Assembly (NCBI GenBank): GCA_023150555.1 | Contig: JAKLKQ010000048.1 | Coordinates: 1 to 53,802 of the forward strand | DNA length: 53,802 bases | DNA from: Planctomycetota bacterium | GTDB lineage: Bacteria > Planctomycetota > SZUA-567 > H5-PLA8 | Direction: 5' to 3' | Part shown: positions 32,469 to 39,613 of the stretch, piece after piece | Layout of the letters: every line of letters starts with the position of its first letter | How positions within the stretch are numbered: the first letter of the stretch is position 1 | The notes under the pieces: model-generated | The model's database searches: none | What the model was told of the DNA's origin: nothing | What the model saw: only the letters and a program-made list of their open reading frames with translations | Translations under genes and position numbers: made by a program

Positions 32469-32762
32469 GCGCCGAAGGCGCGTATTAATGTAGCCCGGGG
32501 CAAGGGACGCGATTAGCGGCCCGCCGCCCCGGGAATGCAGGTCCGCAAGGCTCTGCCGCGGCACGGCGCACGCCAAGGCGTGCGCCGATTTCGTCCCGAA
32601 GTCCACCTTTCAAACCGGCCATGTACCTCGGGACGAAATCCCAAGCGGTTCCGGCCGGAACCGCTTGGGTGCCGCGGCGGATACCTGGCCCACTGTTCCA
32701 GGGGCGGCGCGCGGCTGAGGGCCGCGCTTGCCACTGGCTACAATAATTCGCCCTTTCAGGGC
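32469..32762. repeat. palindromic REP-like element, second copy, split by an insert
   Basis: The left part (32469-32533) matches the element at 3760-3851 from its GCGCC-GAA-GGCGC hairpin up to the CCGCCGCCCC block. The right part (32736-32762) matches its other end (GGCTAC, AATAATT or ATTATT, CGCCC-TTTCA-GGGCG). The two are separated by about 202 bases that the intact copy lacks. The arms would otherwise pair as they do in the intact copy. Confidence 0.7.
32565..32669. repeat. three back-to-back stem-loops inside the insert
   Basis: First hairpin: GGCGCACGCC-AA-GGCGTGCGCC (32565-32586). Second: GATTTCGTCCCGA (32587-32599) with TCGGGACGAAATC (32628-32640), loop 28 bases. Third: a perfect 30-base palindrome at 32640-32669 centred on CCGG/CCGG. 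The three are contiguous, which is rare by chance, and could be a DNA cruciform or a folded RNA. Confidence 0.75.
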
Positions 32763-32834
32763 GTAAGGCCGCGAACGTTCAATGCATCGCCGCCTGGATG
32801 CCGCGCTTCGTGAAATCGGCTATCCTGCGCGTGC

Positions 32835-34430
32835 ATGAACCATGCCGCCGCCCTTGATCGCGCTCGGCCTTCCCGCTGGGAGTTCCCCGCCGTCTTCGCG
32901 GTGGCCTTCGGGCTGCTGTACGTCTTTCTGATCGACGACGGCTGGATCGACCAGTACACCTTCCTGCGTTTCGGCCAGCGCGTGGCCGAAGGGCAGGTGC
33001 CCTACCGCGACTTCCACATGCATCTGTGGCCGGGCTACGCGTGGCTGGCCGCGTTGTGGTTTTCGTGCGTCGGGATGAGCATGGCTGGCCTGCATGTCCT
33101 GCAAGCGCTGGCGGGCGCGGCGGCGGCCGCGGCCGCGCTGGGCATCGCGCGCGCGCTCGACCTGCGCGAACTTCGCTGGGCGGCTCCGGCCGGCGCGCTG
33201 GCGGTGCTGGTGGCGGGCAACGAAGGCCTGATCCATCCGGTCTTCGCCGTGCCGTGCAGCCTCTTCGCGCTCTGGGCGGCGCTCCACGCGGACGGTAGCG
33301 AAGGGCGGCGCGCCTGGGCGCTGTGGCTGCTGGCGGGCGCGTGCGCGGCCGCGTCGGGTCTCTTCACGCAGAACATCGGCACGTGGACCGGCTTCGGCCT
33401 GCTCTCCGCGGCGGTAAGCGCTCCGTGCGAACGGCGCTGGCGCGGCACCGCGGCGCTCTGCGCGGGCGCGCTGCTGGGCCTGGCGCCGATGCTGCTGTGG
33501 CTGACGGTGCAGGGGCTGTGGCCGCAGTTCCTCGACTGCACGTTCGTGTGGCTGATGGAACGCTACCGGCCGTTCCTGGGCGGCGTGAGCTGGGGCCGCG
33601 GGCTGCCGGGACTCGAGGAACTGCGCGGCCGGCCGCTCGCCGAGTGGCTTTCGTTCGGCCCGTACGTGGCGCTGATGTGGCTGGCCGTGTACGGTCTGCC
33701 GGTGGCGATCGCGGCGTCGGCGGTGCGCTGGTGGCGCACGCGCGGCCGGGCGGGCGGCGCGGGCGAACGCCGCGTGCTGTGGATGACGGCGGCGATGCTG
33801 TACCTGGTGGCGTGGCCGCTGTGCGGCGCGCACCACATCGTCCGCACGGTGATTCCCGGCCTGATCGTCCTGGCTGCGGAAGCCGGCGCCTGGCTGCCGG
33901 CGGCGTGGAAGCGCCGCGCGGGCGCGGCGCTGGCCGCGGCGCTGCTGCTGGTGATGCCCATCCAGTGGCTGCGGCGCGGGGAGTTCGCCACGGTGCAGAC
34001 CGAACGCGGGCCCGCGCGCATGCTGCGCGGCGCGGCCGTGAACCTGGAGCGCATCCGCGCGCAGATCGAACCGGGCTCAATGGCCCTGTGCCTGCCGATC
34101 AACGGCACCCCGGCGTTCCTGTTCGGCTACCGAAACCCGACGGCCTTCGAGGAGCTGCAGCTGGTCTACAACACGTCCGCGCACTTCGAACGGGCCATGG
34201 CGCAGCTGGAGGCCGCCGGCTGGCCGCCGGTGGTCGCGCTGGGCCTGGAGCTGGACCCGGCGCGCGAACGCCAACGCCTGCAGAGCACCTACGGGCCCTC
34301 CGCGTTCATGGACGAAGTCGCGGAAAGCCCCCTGTACCGCACGCTGGCCGCGCACTACGAGGTGGCCTGGCGCGACGGCGGCGTGGCGGTGCTGCGCACG
34401 AAAGCGCCGGCACAGGCTGCGGGCGAGTGA
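32835..34430 (+). CDS. polytopic membrane protein, probable GT-C glycosyltransferase
   Basis: This 531-residue protein has roughly ten hydrophobic segments across residues 15-390 and a soluble C-terminal domain of about 130 residues. After the first helix, a loop holds an acidic site (DDGWIDQY) and GQVPYRDFHMHLWPGY. This recalls the first periplasmic loop of PMT/ArnT-like GT-C enzymes, where an aspartate is catalytic. Such enzymes move a sugar from a polyprenyl-phosphate donor. The assignment rests on topology and the loop only. No ribosome site is seen; TATCCT lies eight bases before the ATG. Confidence 0.7.
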   Translation: MNHAAALDRARPSRWEFPAVFAVAFGLLYVFLIDDGWIDQYTFLRFGQRVAEGQVPYRDFHMHLWPGYAWLAALWFSCVGMSMAGLHVLQALAGAAAAAAALGIARALDLRELRWAAPAGALAVLVAGNEGLIHPVFAVPCSLFALWAALHADGSEGRRAWALWLLAGACAAASGLFTQNIGTWTGFGLLSAAVSAPCERRWRGTAALCAGALLGLAPMLLWLTVQGLWPQFLDCTFVWLMERYRPFLGGVSWGRGLPGLEELRGRPLAEWLSFGPYVALMWLAVYGLPVAIAASAVRWWRTRGRAGGAGERRVLWMTAAMLYLVAWPLCGAHHIVRTVIPGLIVLAAEAGAWLPAAWKRRAGAALAAALLLVMPIQWLRRGEFATVQTERGPARMLRGAAVNLERIRAQIEPGSMALCLPINGTPAFLFGYRNPTAFEELQLVYNTSAHFERAMAQLEAAGWPPVVALGLELDPARERQRLQSTYGPSAFMDEVAESPLYRTLAAHYEVAWRDGGVAVLRTKAPAQAAGE

Positions 34431-34536
34431 CCGGACGGACGATACTCTTTCGAGCGCGCGCCGTATTGTTCCGCCGCGTGGAAGCGGGTAAGCTGCGCGC
34501 CGTCTGGTGCAGGACCAGAACAACGGAGGCCACCCC

Positions 34537-35319
34537 TTGGCGAAGCGCCGCCCCCTGATCGGAATAAACCTCGCGGTCCGCGACCTGCACAAGGGTCCGG
34601 AGGGCATGTACATCCTCAATGCCGGCTACGCCAAGTCGATCATGAACGCCGGCGCGGTGCCGGTGGGCCTGCCCGCGTACGACGACCTGGGGATGATCGA
34701 CGAGGTGATCGGGCTCTTCGACGGCTTCATCTTCATGGGCGGGCCGGATTACTTTCCCGAGCACTACGGCGGGCGGCGGCAGCGCGTCGAGGAACTGATG
34801 GACCCGCGCCGCGACCGCTTCGACATTGCACTGGCCAAGCGCGTGCTGCACGACACGAATCGCCCGGTGCTGGGCATCTGCGGCGGGCAGCAGCTGATCA
34901 ACCTCGCCTTCGGAGGCCGCCTGGTGCAGGACCTGGCCGACGAATGGCCCGCCTTCGGCAAGGGCATCCTGGCGCCGCATGCGCATCCCGAGGTGCGCGG
35001 CTCGCACGAGTACGAGAACCACCAGACGAAGATCGAGAAGGGTTCGCTGCTGGCCAAGACGCTGGGCGCCGACGGGCTGGTGCCCACCAACAGCTACCAC
35101 CACCAGGCCGTGCACCCCGACGGCGTGGGCAAGGGGCTGCGCGCCAGCGCCTTCGCCACCGACGGCGTGATCGAGGCCGTCGAGCCGGCGCCCAACGGGA
35201 ATAACGCAAAGCGTTTCCTGCTGGGCGTGCAGTGGCACCCCGAGCGCATGCCCAACGACGAGCGCCAGCGGCGCTTGTTCAGCGCGCTGGTGGAAGCGGC
35301 GCGGAAGAAGAAGGGGTGA
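34537..35319 (+). CDS. class-I glutamine amidotransferase-like hydrolase (peptidase C26, PuuD-like)
   Basis: I take the TTG at 34537 as start (260 residues) because GGAGG lies 7 bases before it; a GTG at 34507 is poorer. The catalytic triad is complete: C115 in GICGGQQ, and H234 and E236 in VQWHPER. The motif FMGGPDYFPEHYG and the block TNSYHHQAV are typical of gamma-glutamyl-gamma-aminobutyrate hydrolases, which act in putrescine breakdown. No other putrescine gene is near, so the true substrate may be another gamma-glutamyl compound. The protein is cytosolic. Confidence 0.88.
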   Translation: MAKRRPLIGINLAVRDLHKGPEGMYILNAGYAKSIMNAGAVPVGLPAYDDLGMIDEVIGLFDGFIFMGGPDYFPEHYGGRRQRVEELMDPRRDRFDIALAKRVLHDTNRPVLGICGGQQLINLAFGGRLVQDLADEWPAFGKGILAPHAHPEVRGSHEYENHQTKIEKGSLLAKTLGADGLVPTNSYHHQAVHPDGVGKGLRASAFATDGVIEAVEPAPNGNNAKRFLLGVQWHPERMPNDERQRRLFSALVEAARKKKG

Positions 35320-35475
35320 GGGGCGAGGAACAGATAATAGATAAGAGATGAAGGATGACATTCCGTACGGAGACTGAGTTTTGAGATGTTAATGGGACTT
35401 TGATTATATTTTTGTCTTGCGCCGTTTTCTATTTGTCGCTCCCTATCTCTTTTCTCTTATCTCGCCCCTAACCCC
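35320..35475. repeat. imperfect inverted repeat between convergent genes
   Basis: The left side (about 35318-35350, units like GGGGCGAGGAAC and ATAGATAAGAGA) is mirrored on the right (about 35448-35475, TCTCTTTTCTCTTATCTCGCCCC as separate units). The AT-rich middle (35370-35440) is unlike the rest of the genome. The right side runs into the last codons of the isomerase-like gene. It may serve as a two-way terminator or be a repeat remnant. Confidence 0.45.
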
Positions 35476-36308
35476 TGTTTTTCGATGAACCGCGCGTCGG
35501 CGACGGCGTCGGCCAGCGCGGCGTCGAAGTCCAGGTCCTGCCCGGCGGTGGGGAATCCGTTGGGCACGAATTCGATCGAGGGCAGGATCCTGGGGTTGGC
35601 CTCGGCCAGCGCCGGGACGATCTTCGTGTAGTCGACGTCGGCCTCTTCGAGCCGGCAGAAGGCCTTGCCGTTGCGGCGGCCCTGGAAGTGCGCGTGGACG
35701 ATGCGCGGGCCCAGTTCGTCGATCAGTTCCAGGGAGGGCTCGGTCTTCTCGAAGTCGTACGGCTGGAAGCAGATCTTCACGCCGAACTCGGGGTGCTCGG
35801 CGAGGTAGCGGCGGCCGAAGTCGTAGGGGTCGAAGAGCGTCCCGCCGTGAAGTTCGGCGCAGAAGTCCAGGCCGAAGCCGTGCCCGCGGTCGATCCACGC
35901 GGCGGCGTGCGCGGTGGTGCGCTCGAGCTGCTCGGGCGTGATCGCGCTGCCTTTCACGCGCCCGAAGAAGAACTTGATCCAGCGCACGCCCAGCGCGGCG
36001 GCGCGGTCGAGCAGCCCGTCCAGGGCCTTCGCTTCGGCCTCGGCCGCCTCGCCTTCCAGGTGGAACTGCGGGTAGGCGCCCAGCACGGGGAATTTAAGGC
36101 CGAGCTTGCGGGCCAGCGCGGCGGTCTCGTCCACCTCCGCCGCCGTGAGCGTACTGAGGTGGTACTGCCACAGCTCCACCTGCGTGAAGCCGGCCCTGGC
36201 GATGCGCGGCAGCAGGTCGCGCACCAGGTGGTAGCGCGGGGCCTTGTCCTTGGACCAGCGGTGCGGTTCGAGGGCGATGGTGTTCAGAAGGACGCGCACG
36301 GGGTTCAC
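35457..36308 (-). CDS. xylose-isomerase-like TIM barrel (sugar isomerase/epimerase family)
   Basis: This 283-residue protein starts at a GTG that overlaps the stop of the pseudokinase gene by four bases (GTGA). The alternating strand-helix pattern and metal-site-like segments are typical of AP-endonuclease-2/xylose-isomerase-like proteins: FTQVELWQYH, DFCAELHGGTLFDPY, IVHAHFQGR and LPSIEFVPNG. Likely metal ligands are the glutamates and histidines in those segments. Members isomerise or epimerise sugars or inositols; the substrate cannot be read from the sequence. Coupling to a membrane pseudokinase is unusual. Confidence 0.82.
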   Translation of the reverse strand: MNPVRVLLNTIALEPHRWSKDKAPRYHLVRDLLPRIARAGFTQVELWQYHLSTLTAAEVDETAALARKLGLKFPVLGAYPQFHLEGEAAEAEAKALDGLLDRAAALGVRWIKFFFGRVKGSAITPEQLERTTAHAAAWIDRGHGFGLDFCAELHGGTLFDPYDFGRRYLAEHPEFGVKICFQPYDFEKTEPSLELIDELGPRIVHAHFQGRRNGKAFCRLEEADVDYTKIVPALAEANPRILPSIEFVPNGFPTAGQDLDFDAALADAVADARFIEKQGLGAR

Positions 36309-39300
36309 TCGGCTTTGAAGTTCCGGAAGTAGACGCGTCCCGTGATGCCGATCAGCGAGACGGTGTCGCCCAGGGCGGTGCCCTGGACCTCGCCGACATT
36401 TTCCAGGCTGGGACGGATCTCGCCGCCGATCTCCAGCGACGGCACGCCGGCGCCAATGTGGAGTTTCAGGGTCTGCCAGTCGTTGCCGGGCGGCAGGACG
36501 AAACGGTGGTTGCCGAAGGCGAAGCCGGCGGCGCTGCAGTTGCCCTTGAACTCGACGCTGAGTTCGGTGGCCTTGTTGTAAGCGCGGTCGATACGCGCGA
36601 CGTCGCCCCCGGCCTCGCCTCGCAGTTCGTTGCCGTCGGCGCTCCATGTACCGGCGGCGGCCTTCCAGCCCAGGGCGGCGACGGGGTCGCCGGCGGGGGC
36701 CTTCTCGGGCGCTTCGGGTGCGTCGGTTTTCGCGGCCTGCTCGCCTTCGCCGGACTTTTCGATCTTTTCGGGCGCGTCGGTCTTGGCGGCCTGCTCGCCT
36801 TCACCCGTTTTTGCGGCGGCCTCGCCTTCGCCTTCGGGCTGCGCGGCGACCACGGGTTCGGGCGGGGCCTCGGGCGGCAGGGGCTTGGGCGGCGGCGGCG
36901 GGATGGACTGGCTGGGCACGGCGCCTTCGGCGCGCTTAGCCTCGATCTGCTTGCGCAGGTCGGCGGTGAAGGAGACGGTGGCGGCGCTGCCCCAGGTCTT
37001 CTCCCATGTGTCGATCTGCAGCTCGGCGTGGTTGACGCGGTTGGCCTCGATCTCGCCCTTGATGTAGGCGAGCATCTCGTCCTTGGTCTTGGTGACGCCG
37101 TCGGCTGCGAACTTGTCACGCATGGCCACGACGCCGGGCATCACTTCGGATTTCTCGGCGATGTCCTGGTACTTGTTCAGGAACTGGGTCAGGCGGCTGA
37201 CCTTGAACATCAGCGTCAGGCTGCGGGTCTCGAACTCCTTCAGGATCGTCTTCAGTTCCTTCTGCGCGTCTTCTTCGCGGGCCTTGAGCTTGCTGGCCTC
37301 CATCTCCTCGGGGCTGAGCGCCGGCTTCTTCTCGAGGTTCTTCGTCTCGAGGTACTGGTCGTTGGGCCGGATGTTGCCGGTCTTGGGATCGGCGCTCAGC
37401 AGCACCAGCGCGAAGATGAACGCGCCGGCGGCGGTGATGACGATGCAGGCGACGGCGACGTCGCTGAGTTCCTTCTTGGGCTTCTCCTCGGTCTCGCCCA
37501 TGCGGCGGCGGCGGCGTTCGGCGAGTTCTTCTTCCTCGCGCATCTGCTGGCGCAGGGTGCGGCTGCCGCCGGGGGCACGGCCGCCGCTGAAATCGGGCAC
37601 GGCCGGCGGCGCGTCGGGCTCGGGATCCGGCAGTCCCTGCAGGGCGCGCAGGGCTTCGTCGGGGCTCATGGGCTGCGCGAACAGGTCCTCGCCCAGGACC
37701 GGCACCGGCAGGGGCGCGGGGGGCGGCGGCGGCGCGGGCAGCGGTTCGGGTTCGACGGCGACCTTGCGCAGGCCGCTGCGGGTGGCGCGGCGCATGCCGC
37801 TGGTGCGCTTGCTGCCGCGCGTGCGGTAGGTCTTGAACTGGCGGCGCGGCTGGTACTTCTCGCGCGGGCGCGGCGGCGCGGCGCGGCGGCCGGGCTGGAT
37901 CTCGTCGGCGATCTCGGGGATCTCGTTGACGCCGGCCAAAAGCCCCGCGCGGGCCTTGCGCAGGTCGGCGATGAAGGCTTCCATCGTCTCGTAGCGGTCG
38001 GCGGGCTCGGACTGCAGGGCCTTCATCAGCAGGCGGTTGAGGTATGGGGCGACGCGGGTGACGATCGCGCTGGGCGGCAGCACGTCCTGCAGCGCGGCCT
38101 TGAAGCCGGCCTGCAGCAGGTCGCTGCCCGACTGCGGCGCGACGCCGGTGATCAGGTGGTAGCCGATGGCGGCGAGGTTGTAGATGTCGGTGCGTTCGTC
38201 GGCGTCGGCTTCGTCGATCAGGATCTCGGGCGGCGCGTACAGCGGGATGCTGGTGGTGCCGGCCTCGCTGGCCATCAGCCGCAGGTCCTGGTGGATCTTC
38301 TTCGGCGTGCCGAGTTCGGATACGCGCACGCGGCGGTCCATGCCGATCAGGATGTGGCTGGGGCGCAGGTTGCCGTGGATCAGGTCGCGGGCGTGGCCGT
38401 AGGCGAGCGCCTCGCCGCACTGGATCAGGATCTCCACCGCCTCCATCTGCTGGAAGCGCCCGCGCCGTTCGATCTGCTGGCGCAGGCTGTGGCCTTCGAT
38501 GAACTCCTTCACCAGGTACGGCCGGTCGCCGTCGGTGCCCATCGAGAGGATGCGCTGCAGGTTGGGGTGGTCGAGTTCGGTGGCGGCCTTGCCGGCCATC
38601 ATCCAGCGGTCGCAGTCCTCCTGGCCCTGCATGATCGCCGGCGAGAACAGGCGCAGCACGACGACGTTGCCCGTCTGCGGGTGCAGGGCCTTGAAGAGCG
38701 ACCCGGCGTAATCGCTGCCCAGCGGCTGCAGGATCTGGTAGGGGCCGACGGTCTTCTTGGCGGCGTCCTCGGCGGCGGTCTCTTCGGGCAGCTTCACCGC
38801 GGGCAGTTCGACGGTGATGTCCGCGCGGACTTCCTCGCGCACGCGCGGCATGGTGTCGGGTGCGGGCGTCAGTTCGGGCTGGGGCGGCTCGTAGGCGTCG
38901 GTGCTGGGCACGGGCACGAACTGGTTTCGGCAGCGCGGGCAAGTGATGCGCGTGCCGGCGCTGACTTTGACCATGTTGTAGCGCGCGTTGCAGTTGGGGC
39001 AGCAGACCATCTGCTTGCCCTGGGCCTGCAGGATCGCGCGGATCTGGTGCGCCTTGATCTTCCCGCGCGTCAGCAGCACCTGGCCGATGCGCATGGGCGC
39101 CTCGCCGGCGCCTTTCAACTCGCGCTGCGTGCTCAGTGCCGCCTCGATGTCCGCCTTGGTGAAGATCTGCCAGCGGATGCCGATCTCGCCGAAGAGCCCC
39201 TTCGCCTGCGGGCCCTGGCCCTGCAGCACCGCGCGGACCTGCTCGGGCGTCATGTAGCCCAGGTGCGAGAGCAACTCGCCCAGGCGCGGCACGCGTTGGC

Positions 39301-39412
39301 CGTTCGACTCGTACTGCTTCTGGAGCTTCAGGGCCTCGTCTACCTGCTCGGGCAGTACGAAATGCCCGCGCACGGCGAGGGTCCCGAAGAGATTGTCTCG
39401 AATATCAGCCAT
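36305..39412 (-). CDS. membrane pseudokinase with zinc ribbon and LamG-like C-terminal domain
   Basis: This 1035-residue protein starts at the ATG at 39412. Two helical repeats of the GspE/MshE N-terminal type (about 15-70 and 75-135) precede a zinc ribbon (CCPNC 137-141, CPRC 158-161). A protein-kinase-like domain (about 223-490) comes next. Three key kinase residues are changed: the VAIK lysine is R254, the HRD aspartate is N348 (HGNLRPSHI), and DFG reads ELG (366-368). It is therefore a probable pseudokinase. A basic Pro-rich linker, one membrane helix (about 645-668), a charged coiled coil, a Lys-Thr-Asp/Glu-Gly-rich linker and a final beta-sandwich (LamG/DUF1080-like) follow. It probably signals or scaffolds across the inner membrane. 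Confidence 0.85.
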   Translation of the reverse strand: MADIRDNLFGTLAVRGHFVLPEQVDEALKLQKQYESNGQRVPRLGELLSHLGYMTPEQVRAVLQGQGPQAKGLFGEIGIRWQIFTKADIEAALSTQRELKGAGEAPMRIGQVLLTRGKIKAHQIRAILQAQGKQMVCCPNCNARYNMVKVSAGTRITCPRCRNQFVPVPSTDAYEPPQPELTPAPDTMPRVREEVRADITVELPAVKLPEETAAEDAAKKTVGPYQILQPLGSDYAGSLFKALHPQTGNVVVLRLFSPAIMQGQEDCDRWMMAGKAATELDHPNLQRILSMGTDGDRPYLVKEFIEGHSLRQQIERRGRFQQMEAVEILIQCGEALAYGHARDLIHGNLRPSHILIGMDRRVRVSELGTPKKIHQDLRLMASEAGTTSIPLYAPPEILIDEADADERTDIYNLAAIGYHLITGVAPQSGSDLLQAGFKAALQDVLPPSAIVTRVAPYLNRLLMKALQSEPADRYETMEAFIADLRKARAGLLAGVNEIPEIADEIQPGRRAAPPRPREKYQPRRQFKTYRTRGSKRTSGMRRATRSGLRKVAVEPEPLPAPPPPPAPLPVPVLGEDLFAQPMSPDEALRALQGLPDPEPDAPPAVPDFSGGRAPGGSRTLRQQMREEEELAERRRRRMGETEEKPKKELSDVAVACIVITAAGAFIFALVLLSADPKTGNIRPNDQYLETKNLEKKPALSPEEMEASKLKAREEDAQKELKTILKEFETRSLTLMFKVSRLTQFLNKYQDIAEKSEVMPGVVAMRDKFAADGVTKTKDEMLAYIKGEIEANRVNHAELQIDTWEKTWGSAATVSFTADLRKQIEAKRAEGAVPSQSIPPPPPKPLPPEAPPEPVVAAQPEGEGEAAAKTGEGEQAAKTDAPEKIEKSGEGEQAAKTDAPEAPEKAPAGDPVAALGWKAAAGTWSADGNELRGEAGGDVARIDRAYNKATELSVEFKGNCSAAGFAFGNHRFVLPPGNDWQTLKLHIGAGVPSLEIGGEIRPSLENVGEVQGTALGDTVSLIGITGRVYFRNFKAE

Positions 39413-39613
39413 ATTCGGTCTTGATTCTAACCTCGCTTCGTATGCGTAGACTCCTGTCGTAAAGAGCAGCCCGGATTTTACCTCAAATCCTGGAATTGCC
39501 AGATAATCCGAATCCGTTGCGAGACCTTGACTTGTACGTGCCGGTTTACGGGGTAAGAGGGGGCGAACGGCCCCTGCGGCGGGGCCCGCTTGCCCGCAAC
39601 CGAAGAGGCCCGA

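Larger units (their letters stand above)
32424..32834. other. non-coding spacer occupied by repeats
   Basis: About 410 bases without a gene. Most of it is the interrupted palindromic element (32469-32762) with its inserted stem-loop cluster. TATCCT lies eight bases before the next start codon at 32835. Confidence 0.6.

Noticed and set aside
36458..39424. 988-codon plus-strand frame opposite the pseudokinase
   Set aside because: Leu/Val/Gly/Asp-rich mirror of a real gene; the zinc ribbon and kinase fold are on the minus strand.
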